Below are positions 12,560-25,800 of a stretch of DNA of 64,000 bases, piece by piece. How positions within the stretch are numbered: position 1 is the stretch's first letter; the number at the start of each line of letters is the position of its first letter. The translations under genes and the position numbers were made by a program. The DNA is from Spisula solida (lineage: Eukaryota > Mollusca > Bivalvia > Venerida > Mactridae). Under the pieces are notes generated by a model. That model saw only the letters and a program-made list of their open reading frames with translations. It was not told the origin of the DNA and did not search any database. The stretch covers positions 34,738,760 through 34,802,759 of the forward strand of contig OX365947.1 of assembly GCA_947247005.1 (NCBI GenBank), in the 5' to 3' direction.

Positions 12560-13068
12560 CTTTTCCTATTGCCCCCCCCCCCCTTATGTTCAGTGCTATT
12601 TCAGATGCCCCCTTGTGTTTAAGACTGTCCCAGTTGAATCCCTTTGTATCCAGACCTGTTCTAGTTGAATCACATTGTGTTTAGAGCTGTTCTTGTTGCC
12701 TTCCTTCGTGTTTGGGGCTGTTCTAGTTGTATCCCTTTGTGTTTAGAGCTGTTTTAGTTGCATCCCATTGTGTTCTGGACTGTTTCAGTTGCCTCCCTTT
12801 GTGTTAAGGGCTGTTTGAGTTGCCCCCCTTTGTGTTCAGGACTGTTTGAGTTGCCCCCCTTTGTGTTCAGGACTGAGTTGCCTCCCTTTGTGTTCAGGAC
12901 TGTTTGAGTTGCCTCCCTTTGTGTTCAGGACTGTTTGAGTTGCCCCCCCCTTTGTGTTCAGGACTGTTTGAGTTGCCTCCCTTTGTGTTCAGGACTTTCA
13001 GTTTTTCCTCTGTGTTCAGGGCTGTTATAGTTGCCCCCCCTTCGTGTTCAGGGCTGTTACAGTTGCTA
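12560..13068. repeat. Minisatellite, about 31 bp unit (left part, split by a LINE)
   Basis: About 16 units with the core TTGCCTCCCTTTGTGTTCAG followed by GACTGTTTGAG. The left units are diverged, and those from about 12780 onward are nearly identical with C-run length variation. The array stops abruptly at about 13068, where LINE-derived sequence begins. It resumes with the same unit at about 15753. Confidence 0.85.
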
Positions 13069-15750
13069 ATTTTGCTCAGAATACAAACAGGAAATAGTCC
13101 TATCCTACTTGCTAACGTGTACATACCGTCAACAGAAGCCACTAATGATGAATACAGAGCCGAGCTGGTCCAGCTAGCTGAGATCGATGCAAAGTACAAG
13201 GCTACGTAATGTATACATTTTGCAGGGAATATGAATGCCCAATCTACTGATTGACGACACCATCCTTCAGAAAATTATAAACGAATACCCATTCGATCTA
13301 TGCACAGACTACTAGGTTACATTATTTTACGACAACGGTATATGGGTCTCTCAAATTAACTTCTTTCTCTAAAACCCAGACATCACGTCATCAATAGAAG
13401 CTATAAAGAATGATGAAATGGAAGCCATTAACACATCAGACCATATACTCATTTCCTTATCTCTGAAATTCAACGTGGAAAACGGAGAAGATGAAGACTC
13501 GCGAAACTTATCTGGAGGAAATGTGATTCTGTCGTCTACACAAAACCTATCAAAGAGGACATAGACAACTCTCCAGGAGCTAGTAGTACTGAAGAGAGAA
13601 TCCTGAATCTGACAAAGGTCTATCATCAGGCAGCAACACAATATATTCCCAACAATATGACGCTAAAGTACACAGGAAAAACTACATGTATCTGCAACTA
13701 GGCTATAGGTAATGCTTCCAAAAGGTGTAAACAGCTCTTCTGGAAATGGAAGAACAGCGGTAGAACCTGTAGAACCTACATAGACGAAAGCTATAATGAA
13801 AAGGGAGAATATGAATCTCAAAAGATTTAAGAACATATCCCACTATGATTCAAAGAGTAAATGCATAAACAAACTCATGAACGCATCCGAAAATGACCAG
13901 AAAACTTTCCACCAGATGATAAAATCACATAGAAATACTGGCAACCAAAACGTCACTCTAATGATAGAGGGCAATGTAAAGAGAGCTCAAGTCCTGATGA
14001 AGTACTTACCGTATGGAAATCACACTGAAGCCCTTTCAACATCAACACCCAGCAATGGCGAAGATAAGAGCCTAATTGGTCCCCAGAATGATCTGATAAC
14101 AGAAAAAGAAACTTCTAGAACTGCCAATGACAAGGCAACAACCAAGAAACAGGCGATTGACATCTTCAACAATGGGAAGCCACCAGATCATGATGACATA
14201 GCTGCCGAACATTCGAAATCAGCGAAATCTGAGGTATTCCAGTCATCACAGACATCATTAACACCATATTCACTGATCTTGACGTGCCAGAACAGAACAC
14301 TTAAAGTAGGGATATTAACACATGTACACAAAAAGGGAAAAGTTAAAATCTACCGGGGAACTACAGGGGGAATTGTCGTAACAAATACCATAATGAAAGT
14401 ACTTGAAAGCTTTCTGAAATCCCGAATTGACACAATATTTGACAAACAACAAAATCCTTTACAGAGAGGTTTTACCTCAAACAGCTCTTCGGCCAACGCA
14501 GCATTTCTAAAATCTGAAACAATCTATGAATAAAAAACAACTGATAAACTGTTCTTGGCAAGCCTTGACACCCAAAAGGCGTTTGACAACAGGTCCTTTA
14601 CAACATACTACTAGTATAAGCATCTGGGTATTTAAGGGCTTCTCTAGCTCCTCCTTCGAAACTTATACCGTGATGCAGCGGTGAGGGTTAAATGGAACAA
14701 CCAGATATCTGACAAGTTCCTTCTACAACAAGGCATGAATCAAGGCACTTCATAAAAAGTACCGTATTTGAACATAGTACAGAGCATAAGATAGTTCCAA
14801 AGACAGCTCTCAGTGACGTCCAACAGTAGCCACTCTCTCGCTACTGTCGTGAAGGAACTTCTTGAGAAGTGCTATCTACCGGACACAGGAGACCTCTTCA
14901 ATGGCCCAGTAGGCAAGGACATATGGAAAGGAATGGTAAACGAGGCAATCCATAACCACTGGAGTCGAAATGGGAGATAGATATCTCATCTTTATCGACA
15001 CTCCAATATTTACAGAAGCAGGAGAAACCCTTTCAGAAGGACTGCACACAACATATGGAAGTCCATAAAGCCTATTGACCATGCAGTAAGACAAGCTGAA
15101 CTGACAGCCAGAATACACGTACGTACTCTAGACGAACACGGCCAAGTTAAACAAGGCGAAGGTTATTGACACATGTATGCCTCATGTGCAGAGATAGTGA
15201 TGAGACGATGCACCACTTCCTACTCAAATACAGGTCACAGGAAGAGCCACGAAGAAAGGGTCTAAAATGATGGCATGTGTACTGAATGATATCCACCCAG
15301 AGGGACTTGCATTGGTCTCCAGAGAGAAGCTTGATGATGTTTACCTGACCAAGTCGAGGCAACAAGTCCGGGTTGAGCGTGCAAGCCAAATGATCAGAGT
15401 GCGATTACTTGCAAGCAATTGATCTCCCTAGCTAAATCAATACAGACCACTCGCAAAATAGTACAATGTACTTTCAAACCAAAATAACCAAAACAAGGCT
15501 TATAAAATGTACTAAAACAATAAACATTGATTGGCAGTCAGAATGATACATGCATATACCCATAGTGATTTGATTTACACAAACACTGAACTAAATGTGT
15601 TGATAATAAAATGTAAAAAGGCATGTGTTTTAAAAACCGGTTTATTCATTGCATGGAATAATGAAACTATTTTTTCTTGACTGAAGTGACTTCCGAAGTT
15701 CTGACAGTGCCACGATCTAATAGTGGGAAAGTTCAAGACGAAAAGAAGAA
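13069..15750 (+). pseudogene. Degraded non-LTR retrotransposon (LINE) with endonuclease and RT remnants
   Basis: Fragments of one polyprotein lie in order on the plus strand in several frames. An endonuclease-like 'ILLANVYIPSTEA' is near 13105. A linker is open at 13796-14533 and holds the RT-like 'GILTHVHKKGK' and 'GGIVVTNTIMKVLESFLKSR'. A motif-A-like 'LDTQKAFD' is near 14570, and a motif-B-like 'QQGMNQGT' is near 14735. A C-terminal zinc-knuckle-like piece 'CRDSDETMHHFLL' is near 15187-15225. Stops and frameshifts interrupt every segment. The part that should carry the catalytic YxDD motif is missing between about 14745 and 14880, so this copy is dead. The family looks like the jockey/CR1/L2 group; I cannot place it more finely. 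Confidence 0.75.
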
Positions 15751-15752
15751 AA

Positions 15753-15862
15753 AATGCCTCCCTTTGTGTTCAGGACGTTAAGGTTGCCTCACTTTGGGTT
15801 CAGGGCTGTTCCAATTGCCTACCTTTGTGTTCAGGGCTGTTCCAGTTGCCTTTCTTTGTGGT
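15753..15862. repeat. Minisatellite, about 31 bp unit (right part)
   Basis: Three to four units identical in type to those at 12560-13068 (GCCTCCCTTTGTGTTCAGGA). They directly follow the 3' end of the LINE remnant and show that both parts were one array. Confidence 0.8.
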
Positions 15863-16589
15863 GGTGTTATAAGAACTGGTATGTGTTGGGTGTTGCAAGA
15901 ATTCTGAAATCTATGGATGGGGTACGTATTGGACTTCGTTCCTAGCCCACCAGGCTTTTATTTCTTGAACTGTTCTTATATTTAATCACTGACGTCACCA
16001 ACATATTTGTTCTGATCTGGGTGAATTTAAACATTTAGACGTATGCCTGCTTGTTTTTAAAGGATTCCAGCTATATCCAAATTTGTGAAGAGATATTGCA
16101 CTTCATTTAGAAATAGTTTCAACCTATAATGTAATTTAAACCCATACTGCACTGTACCTTGCACCATTGACTATATCAATGTCTACCTATGTGATTGTCT
16201 ATGGCATTTATATTAGATAGCTTCAGCACAAACACAAGCTACATTCTGGATGGAGTTTGAGACCTCATCAGTTAGGTACACTTTTATCTCAACATCCCTC
16301 TAATCTTTACTGTTGCAGATAAATGTAAGGCATTTGGTGTATCCTTTCCTTGGGACCTTGTAACATAATGTTCAGTATGATGGTTTAGTGTTTGGTTTGG
16401 CACAGAGAACAGAAGAAAAGTTATGAGGCTGTATGCTCCTATTGGCATGCTCTACTCTCAGTGCTTTGATATTGGTTTATATTCTTGGTTTGAGAGAGAT
16501 AAGTAATATGTGCCTGAGAAAAAATCCACAATTGTTTGTCTTGCTTAGTTATATCATTATAATACGTAGAACGTCCTGGTATCAATATG
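15863..16589. other. Intergenic sequence between the two convergent genes
   Basis: No gene, RNA or clear repeat was recognised here. An 86-codon open frame (16433-16693, plus) runs into the adjacent MITE and has no support as a gene. Confidence 0.4.
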
Positions 16590-16798
16590 TCACTAGCTTA
16601 GAATTAGAAGACTGGTCTGCATCCCAATGCGCTTCTTATGAACTTATTTTCATGAAAATCAGAAGTGGTCATGTTGACCAAACTGTAGTTTAAAAAGCTT
16701 GTTTTTCCATAAAACAAAGAGTAGTTTTCAGACAGTTATTTTCTTGTTTTCTCAAAATATTGATTTTGTACTTATAACCTTCTAATTCTAAGCCATCG
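16590..16798. mobile_element. MITE family B, copy 1
   Basis: Terminal inverted repeats: left CACTAGCTTAGAATTAGAAG, right CTTCTAATTCTAAGCCATCG. The interior holds 'CATGTTGACCAAACTG' and 'TTTTCTTGTTTTCTCAAAAT'. Copies at 30418 and 33538 share the same ends and interior. There is no coding capacity. Confidence 0.7.
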
Positions 16799-16925
16799 AT
16801 GTGTGGTATAGATACTTTGACCATGTCGCTAAACAGCAGAAAATATCAACGGGGTTGGGTATTTGAAAACATCACTGTTACACTACCCATATCAGTACCA
16901 ACAAAAACAACATAAATATTTCAAT

Positions 16926-16931
16926 TTTATT
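16926..16931 (-). terminator. Candidate polyadenylation signal AATAAA for the mucin gene
   Basis: An AATAAA on the minus strand, reading TTTATT on the plus strand, lies downstream of the mucin gene's last exons. From here to about 19.1 kb the sequence is AT-rich and free of long open frames, which fits a long 3' UTR. A second candidate (AATAAATAAA) is at about 19253-19262. Confidence 0.35.
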
Positions 16932-19147
16932 ACATAAATATTATAATAAATCTTTAATATGAAACAACGATACAGTATTGAGTATTCATTCATAAAAATA
17001 TACATATATAAACATTTGGTGCATGTCTGCCATTATATAAAATTGGTGTGTGAGGGACAAAGGGGTTAAAGCAACACACTAAGTGTTCAATATTAAAACT
17101 GAACACTCAAGTTGCATAATTTTGAAAAGAGTAAAAAAAACATAAAATTCTACTATATAATAGTTTACATAACATTTGTGCATACACTATGTACAACATA
17201 AAGTCTTATTCACAAGGAAATACAAACAATAAATGCATTTAAAGTTTGTATGTAAAGCAATCACACAGGCGTACTGACCTAGACAAAATATTATGGCGAA
17301 AAAATATATGTGTTATTTAATAACACACATATAAATAAAACAATCAATGTTAAACACACATACCATTGTCGGTGAATAAAACATCTTCAAGTAGAAGAAT
17401 TGTAGGATATAAATTGTGAGGTTTTGTTAGTTTGTTTTAAAATTGTCTCTCTAACTTTTGGAAGACTAGTCATGGAGTAAAACATACAATGTACATGAAT
17501 CTGTGATTGAGATACTGAGTAATAAACAAATCAATAAAAATACAAGCATACTAAAAATAAAAAGTCATGGCTTGTGCACTGGCACTCGACCAGAAAAAAT
17601 GAATAGCTGTTGTCTAAATCTGTAATACCCTTATATTGAGAAACTTCAAGGTGCTGGAACCTGGTAAGTGTCCCATAATATGGAATAAAACTTTAAAATG
17701 TTAGCTTTCCATTGATATATGATGGTCATATGATATCAAGCATTTTCTAATGGCATTCAATTGTAATGGTAACACATATGGGACACCCTGTACCTCTCTT
17801 TATTCTACATACATGTAGTAAGAAACAACCTTGTTGTGAAAAAATGCTGTGTAATTATGCTTATTTCAGCACTAACATTATGTAACTACTTGTAACTTGC
17901 CAGTAAGCCAATACTAGTACTATCATATCATTAAAACCAGAGTTGTAGAGTTTCCATATAAACCAGGATTTCAGACCAGGTTCGTTACAACTCAGCTGAC
18001 ATTGTGTTCCAGCAACATACACCAGCTACTACACTTACATGCTGGTACACCATCTCTGTAAGTTATCATGACCATAGCTTTTAGAAACATGTGCTACACA
18101 AAACATATTGCCTTCTGTCCTCCCAACCACCGATCTTATTTGCTCATGTACCAGGGGTATTCCAGAATTATGTTGACTTTTGTTCAAACACGAAAACAGT
18201 TTGACTTAAGTCATACATCTATCTAACATTGATACTTATTACACAAGTACACCAAATACCATTCAAATACGATCTTAAATGATGTAAATTCTACTTTATC
18301 CCATTTTGGTAACCATGACAACTTAACACATTTCTATGTGAACACCGTGTTAACATTATCATATTCTACCCATTTATTATAAACTATGAACATACTACCA
18401 TCATAACATCATATATTTACATTACACACGTAGACATTCATATATCATGTGATACTTATGTTATTCAACCCCACATACTGTTGGATGTAATCTATGTAAA
18501 TTGATCACCAGATATTTACCAACACGTACTTAAATGGGCATTATATCTATGCCCAGCTACTACTTAACATATATCCCTACGTTCATACAATTTGTTCAGC
18601 TAAAACACTACTCTATAGGAAAAATATAAACTGTATATCACATAATAAATAATTATATGTATGATTTGCGATAGTTTGACACATAATGTATAATGGTTTT
18701 GGCTTCAATATATCAATTCCTTTGCAGTCTAAGTATACGTTATTCCACGATGATTTGTCTATGCCCATTCTTTGTTCTAGTGGAACAAAACAGCACATAT
18801 GCATACATCCAAACCTCGTTAATTTGAAAAATATCCGAATCTCCAACGTCGTTCACAATGTATCTCGGATCTAGAGGCATTTCCTTTATAAATGTTAAAA
18901 TTGTCAGTCATATGTGATGTACCATTCAAACGCCTCGTTTCATTCGAATAAATTTCAAATCTTGCGAAAATTAAAACAAACGAGGTCCGGTTGTATGGTA
19001 CTGAGTTGAACACGAGTAACAATCGCACATATATATATATACTTATAGTGACTGCTCACAGTTATATTGTGATTTGAACCTATCACCGAACTCCTGGTAC
19101 TTGAATCATATACTCTGTCTGAACCAAATGATATTCTTCTCCAAGCA
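16932..19147 (-). other. Likely 3' terminal exon and UTR of the transmembrane mucin gene
   Basis: The right edge is a good minus-strand acceptor (TATTTCAG at about 19148-19155). The first codons depend on the incoming phase. In one frame it encodes 'LGEEYHLVQTEYMIQVPGVR' then a stop. In phase 0 it encodes 'CLEKNIIWFRQSI' then a stop. The rest is AT-rich non-coding sequence. It includes a hairpin-like segment at about 17655-17790 whose ends read GTGTCCCATA and TATGGGACACCCTGTA, a small MITE-like insertion. Confidence 0.35.
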
Positions 19148-19609
19148 CTGAAATAACATAAGTTACTTTATATTGTACACATATATCAATTATGGAGTAC
19201 CTACACATTTCTGTTTTATACACAATGACAAAGAACGACAAAGAATGACGCTTTATTTATTCCACGTTCAGTACAAATAGTCTTTTAAAGTTTAAAACGT
19301 ACAATTGTGTAAAACTATCGTTTACAACTGATTCAAAATAAGTTGTGAGAACAATTATTTACTTTCTCTGCATGATCAATTATTCAATTATTTTTGAGCC
19401 ATCAGTCCATTGGCTGATCAACCCAGAGTCTCTAAACACCGGCATCAAACAAAGACAAACATAATAAAATAGTAGCTACAACTTACAGACTATAATTTCC
19501 ATTAGAAATATCATGAAATAAACTTGTGAGTTTCTATGTCATTCTGCTTTCGATGTTTTATCATAAAATAATTCATCAGATACGATATTAGATAGCAAAC
19601 ATGTCTTAC

Positions 19610-19653
19610 CTTCGATTCGATCAGTTCCATAATTCTAATAACTCTTTTCATGA
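19610..19653 (-). CDS. Possible alternative C-terminal exon of the mucin gene (44 bp)
   Basis: It is flanked by a TTTGCAG acceptor and a GTAAGA donor on the minus strand. Joined after exon 20606-20656 (phase 0), its first codons are TCA TGA, so the protein would end one residue after the junction. Another frame is open right through ('MKRVIRIMELIESK'), but I found no upstream donor giving that phase. It is therefore either a stop-bearing exon or used in another isoform. Confidence 0.35.
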
Positions 19654-19969
19654 CTGCAAATTAAAATAATCAAACATAAATAAAACAACACCTATTTGAA
19701 ACATGTATACATGTGAATTGTAATAGTGAACTATATAAGAGAACATCACATATGCGCTGTTTTACATCGCAAACACGTTGGACATTCTAAATCAATGTTG
19801 AGTCAACGGTACACTTTATATAATCATACCAAGTAACAGTATGTTTTAAAATCACCAGTTGCACTGTAGTATTCTCATTACCAGTGAATTAACTATTAAA
19901 GTCAACAGACTGCATTCAGATACAATGTCTTCGTTGGTTGTCTTATACATGCAACATACAAAATTACAC

Positions 19970-20500
19970 GAAGCACATGACACATAATTATGCTGCATGC
20001 TTGCTGTATCCAATATTAATCCAAAGTTTCCAAACATATAACACATAATTATGCTGCATGCTTGTATCATCCAAAAATAGTCTAAACATATGACACATAA
20101 TTGTGCTGCATGCTTGCAGCATCCAATATTAATCCAAACATATGACACATAATTATGCTGCATGCTAGCAGCATCCAATATTAATCCAAACACATGACTC
20201 ATAATTATGCTGCATGCTTGCTGCATCCAATATTAATCCTAAGTTTCCAAACATATGACACATAATTATGCTGCGTGCTCAAAATGGTGCTTGTATCATC
20301 CAAAATAGTCTAAACATATGACAGATACTTCAAAATTACTTAAAACATACGACACATAATTATGCTGCATGGCTTTCATCATCCGAAATTACTTAAAACA
20401 TACGACACATAATTGTGCTGCATGCTTGCATTATCCAAAAATACTCTAAACAAACGACACATAATATATGCTGCATGCTTGCAAAAATAAAATTTCAGCT
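19970..20500. repeat. Tandem repeat, about 55-65 bp units, in the last mucin introns
   Basis: About nine irregular units share GACACATAATTATGCTGCAT, then CTTGCAGCATCCAATATTAAT or a variant. Units alternate between an 'AATATTAATCC' and an 'AAAATAGTCTAAACATA' ending. It is intronic, between coding exons 20606-20656 and 19610-19653. Confidence 0.75.
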
Positions 20501-20605
20501 GCAGATGCATTATCCAAAATTACATCGTCCAAAATTATTCCAAGCATACAACATTCTTGTGCTGTCAATGAAGTGTTACAGTATGGAGATAAAGCCCGGA
20601 CTTAC

Positions 20606-22823
20606 CGTAAAAACAGGATGAGGATGTTGTTCATGTTGTGGTCGTTGTATTTCATACTGAAAGCATTTATAAATCATTAATACATCTGGAGTAGAATTCA
20701 CGCATTTAATTGGAAGAAATAACGAAACAATTCTGATTCAATTTAGTTTAAACTTTGTTATTCAATCCAAGGCATTAAAAATAAAGAAAAATGAATTTCA
20801 GTGACAATTCACAAACATGAAATGGATAATTAAGCATATCAAGATATCATCTTAGTATTATTTAAGGTGCAACTGACGGGTTCGACTGATACAATCGTAG
20901 TGCGAGGCCATTTATCCCTGCCTACTTGGCCGATGACCTCCGGCTCCGATGGAAGAAAATGTACATTTTTGGGTTATACATGTAGAACACTCACCCTTTC
21001 ATGTGGATGTATATAGTTGTACAAGAAATCCCAGGAGAAATTCGACACTGGACCATTATCATTGTCATAAGCTGAAACACAATAAAAGTTTTATATAATA
21101 CACTGCTGACCATTACTGGTAGAAGTTAAGATAGCGGCATGGAAACATTGACGAATTTCGGGGGCAAAATTCGCTAACACAATTTTTTTATAGCGTAGAA
21201 TTAAGCCTGTAATGAATTCTATTAGGACATGATAAAGTTGCTAATACAAATTGTTTATGTATTTTCAAATGCTAAATGCCTGAAATTCATTTGCTAGCAT
21301 TTTTACACGTGTAAATATTCACGGTCTATACAGTATGAAATAAGGTTTATAAGGACTACAACTCGGAACATATCAGATTTAAGTAAAATACCAGAATATT
21401 AATTGACTGAAAGTTTAGTAGTTCAAACAGCACAAATACTAGTCATACGTACCACGGTAAACTTCATCAGAACGTAACATATCTCGGCCACGTCGATACT
21501 GTTTCCCATCGTCCGATGCTGTAGACGCGGACTCATCATCCCAAGTATTGGGACCATATATACCAACAGGGTCTCCTCGGCCCCATGTGTTTATCTTCGT
21601 CGGCATCATATGTGGGAAGAATCCGTTGTTAAACGAACCTCTGCAAAGTAAAATTCAATGCATTACTTTATTTTTTAGTATTTCTTTGTACATGAATTGA
21701 GTCAATTAAAACTGATACATATCTGATACATCTCTGTATTGAAAGGATTTAATGTAAACCATCACACCATTTAAAAATAATTTCAATTCAAGAATTAACA
21801 CAGAGAGAAATATTACATCATTTGAGTATAAGCTTCGGTGATATAAAAAGTTCGAGTTATTGATATTCGAGAATCAGAGATCTACAGAAAGTCTCTAACC
21901 TGTCCATATCTTCAGTATGATAACGTTGTTTTCGTCTAGATTTCACGGAGTATATGATCACTACACCTACAATCAATGCAGCAATCAGGAACAGTGGTAT
22001 CCCAACACCAAGACCAATCACTAAACCAAAATTGTCGGTTGTTTTTCTTGGTCTGAAATAAAGCGTCAGCGCAATTACTTACATTGCACCGTATATTCAG
22101 GTAGAGATACATGTTCTTTTATAACTGATAAAGCATGAAAGGTATTGACCATTTTAGTCTAACATAGATACATAAGGTTTGGTAGAAGTTATATGAATCA
22201 TTTCAATTTCCATTTAAAAAAGTATTTTGTATCTATGTTTATAGTTGGGTTCGAACCAAAACCGTATGGTGTCATATCTGGAACAGTGACGCTGCTGAAA
22301 TGACACCATTATAATAGTTACTTTCTTAATATTGCCCTAAGAGGTTTTCATGAGAGCACCACAACTTATAGAACATCAGTTTCGTGTGGGAAGATAAGTA
22401 GGTACTAATTTTTAATTCAAGAAATGCTAGTTCTAAAATATGTATGTCAACGGGCTTATACATATGTCTTAAATTGATGGAAAATGGGGATAACACCAAT
22501 AAAATGCAAAAGCAAACATTCTGTTAAAAGATAATATTAACTCAGACAGGAAAGGCAGTTCTCAACTTAACCAGCCGAGCACAGAACACATAAAACATAC
22601 AAGGCACAATGCCCGACTGAACAAGTAATTCATCCGGCCAAGTCCAAGCTATCATATCGAAATGCTGAATGAACTAGTTTCTGCAATCAAAAAGCTGAAT
22701 GTCCAAGCTGTATGACAGAATTGAGAAACTCGCCATCACCGACTTACTGGCATGTTGGTAAATCGTCCACAATAACACATTCAGAGCTAGAATCACAGTT
22801 GGATCCACGTGCTGCCAAAAATC
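20606..22823 (-). CDS. Mucin exons 37-41: last EGF-like piece, transmembrane helix, cytoplasmic tail
   Basis: Exon 22823-22748 carries '[19 protein letters not shown]', a short EGF-like piece. Exon 22052-21900 holds the membrane helix '[20 protein letters not shown] ... IIYSV' followed by the stop-transfer 'KSRRKQR'. Exons 21640-21453, 21071-20995 and 20656-20606 encode an acidic and Tyr-bearing tail ('[20 protein letters not shown]', '[16 protein letters not shown]', '[17 protein letters not shown]'). Several Tyr residues in acidic context could be signalling sites, but no known motif is certain. The end of the tail depends on which 3' exon is used. Confidence 0.85.
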
Positions 22824-25800
22824 CTGCACACAATATCTTTTTATCGGTATCATTAGATATACCAACGACTACAATACAATAAATAAGCTTTGAAATAATA
22901 ATAACTATTACATTTTGTATGTGTGTACGAGGGTCAAGCAAAAACACTCCTGAGAGTTGCTAAACATGTTACAACAAATTTGATCTCCCTGACGCTGGTG
23001 TGAACGCATACCCCTTATAGTGATGTACTTTGGTTGCTTGGCAACTAAATGTATAAGCCTATATCAAATGACGGAATTCATCAAAAGATCCACAGGGGAT
23101 AATATGTAACGATGATTAATAGAAAATACAATTTCAAATGCACGATGAAAGCTTAAAATAAAAACTCTCAGTTATTTTTTACATAGCAACATGTTTTGTT
23201 TTTAGATGGGTGTAGTGAACCAAGGAGTTGCAAACACACACGGAACAGGAGCATGTTTTGACAGAACAGACATATTTGCCATTAGGTGGACAAGACACAA
23301 ACTCAAATATGGCTATAAAGGCCTATTATGTATATAGAAGAGAAAATTTGATTTTGTATCATGCACCTGTGGATATTATACAGGGATGGTTCCCGGGTGT
23401 GCGCCCTGTTTAGATCCTCTGGTGTTATGACATTATGTGTGTGTTGTTCAAACCAGATTGGAAACAGACAAAGAATGTCTCCATGATCTCATTTGAAACG
23501 AAGCAATACAGTAAGTCAGTGAAGTGTTTCAGTTTGAATCATTGAAATTATTATTTTTGGTCTAAATTAAAAAGTAACTCCACCATCAACACATTCTCGT
23601 TCACGTATTCTTCACCTGTGATTTCAGAAACTCGACTAACCACCTGATGCATGTGGATGCCACCAACAGTAACCTAGTAAACACATATTCAATATCACAA
23701 AATCAAATACATCATTTTTGTATTATAATTACTTAATTTTACTTTGTAGCTGCCACCACCGAAAATAAATCCCCGTATTATTTAGATGAAGTTATGTTCA
23801 TCAAACTTACTTGTATCATCATTCAATACAAGTTCCTGTGTCGTAGTTTGCTGGTTGAAGATTTGTACTTCACTTCCAGTTTGTAGAAGACTGATGGCTG
23901 TAGCAAAGTTCTGGGCAGATTCAACATCATCAATGAATAACAGTGACACGTTAGTCTTTAAACTCCCGCTGTAAGAAACAGTACAAATACTTTCTAATGA
24001 TCATTGTTCATGAATTACCCTGATGAAGGCTTTGGCGTAAAGTCGAAACGGTAGTGAATACACCCGTTGTTATACATGTAGTTGTTAGTTCCACATATTT
24101 ATTTAATGGAAAGGTAATCAGTTTCTTGCGGACCTCATTCAGGTTGCTCATTCCAGTCTTAGAAAAGATAAATGTGATCATCATACATCCCAATTGGCAA
24201 ACATGTAATTACTCACCTACAGGACAACGTAACACTATGTTATTGTTTAGTTTTAGAATATAATAGTCATGAATACTTACTACATATACTGATAATACTT
24301 TGATGTCATACCTATTTTGATACATATTCATTTAAAAGAAACCTTTCTAGACTGTTCAATATGAATGTCACTAAGATCACTACATTTATATAATTGGCAT
24401 TGGTAATTTTGTGTTGGAATATTGCAGTTCGATGATCGTAACTGATACTTCAAGTGTAACATCTGAGAAGGACAAATGACTTACTCTGTAACTGCCCTAA
24501 CAGCGATATTGTTCAAGGACACTCCCATGCTGGTCCGAAAGAAACTCAAAAACTGAAATGGAACAATACAAATAAGAAACTCATGTAGAGTCAATCTGAT
24601 TGTTCAAAGTACTCTCTGTTGTCACATGAATAAGGCGTTCATGTGTGACAGTACAATATTAACACATCATAAGATAGTGATATGTCGGACAATAGCTCAT
24701 GTCGGACAATAGCTATACATTAATACCTAATGTTTCTTTGTACATTATCCGAATCAAGATAGAGATTGTATTGTGTTATATTGATCAATTCCCTCGGATG
24801 AACTCATAGAATCGAATTTATTCATATACAATATAATATTCCAACATTTAAATACGCTTTTAAACAATATGATGTAACTAGCTTCGTAAGAATCACTACC
24901 AATGTAAGGAGAAATGAATCCTGATTTAGTCCATCTGTCAACTTAACATATTTTTGTTTTCTGTTTTAATTTCCAACTTAAGTTATATTACGTAAAGGTT
25001 AAGTTTTGCAATTAATGTTATCATTGAACTTCAAGTAATTTCGTGTTTTAAAAGCCTTGTTAAGTTAGTTCACATAAACAGCAGTGAGTGTAGTTCATCA
25101 TACAACAAGCTTACCCTGGTTCTAATTTCTGCAGCATAATATTCAAACGTTGCGAACACGTTGAGATCAGTTCCTGGTGGTATAATGTAGTTCAGTGTTA
25201 TAGTAACACGTACAGTAGTGAGTCCAGCTGAAAGGAAAGAACATCCAGTAAGAATATAATCTGTGATAAAATAGAAGTTATATGATATATGTAAGTGCTC
25301 AGAATGAGAGGCTATTGTCATGGAGACAAGTATATGTATACGAGAAATTAGTTATATCTAGAGACTTATCAGTAAATGTTTTCTAGGGCGTTCCCGATGT
25401 TTTGAGTGTTTATATCTCCAAACACGTATTTTGGAGCATTTCTCAAATTTTCACCGAGGGACTTGCCCAAGTGTACTTCTGGGTGGTCTGCTTGTACAGA
25501 TCGCATGGGCAAACAAAACTTGTTGCCATCGAGTAGAATAATTACACCAGAAGCAACATATATCAGATATCAGAAATAAAGATAACCTGTCGATGCTAGA
25601 AGGGCAAAAGTATGTGTAACTTAGTTAAGAAAAAAATACTTTTACTCATTTAATAATACATGTATCGAAATTAAGATTAACACTTACGTATCAAAGGCAA
25701 TAGGACCGCCCAATCAGGATCTGGAGATAAAACATATTCAGATGATAAATCCATGATTGACATACAATATATAAGATAGACTACTATCACTATTGCTTAA

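Noticed and set aside
23600..23690. Possible extra mucin exon encoding '[20 protein letters not shown]'
   Set aside because: It is open in one frame and has splice-like edges, but the incoming phase from exon 23968-23811 gives a stop. Skipping it keeps the whole gene in frame.
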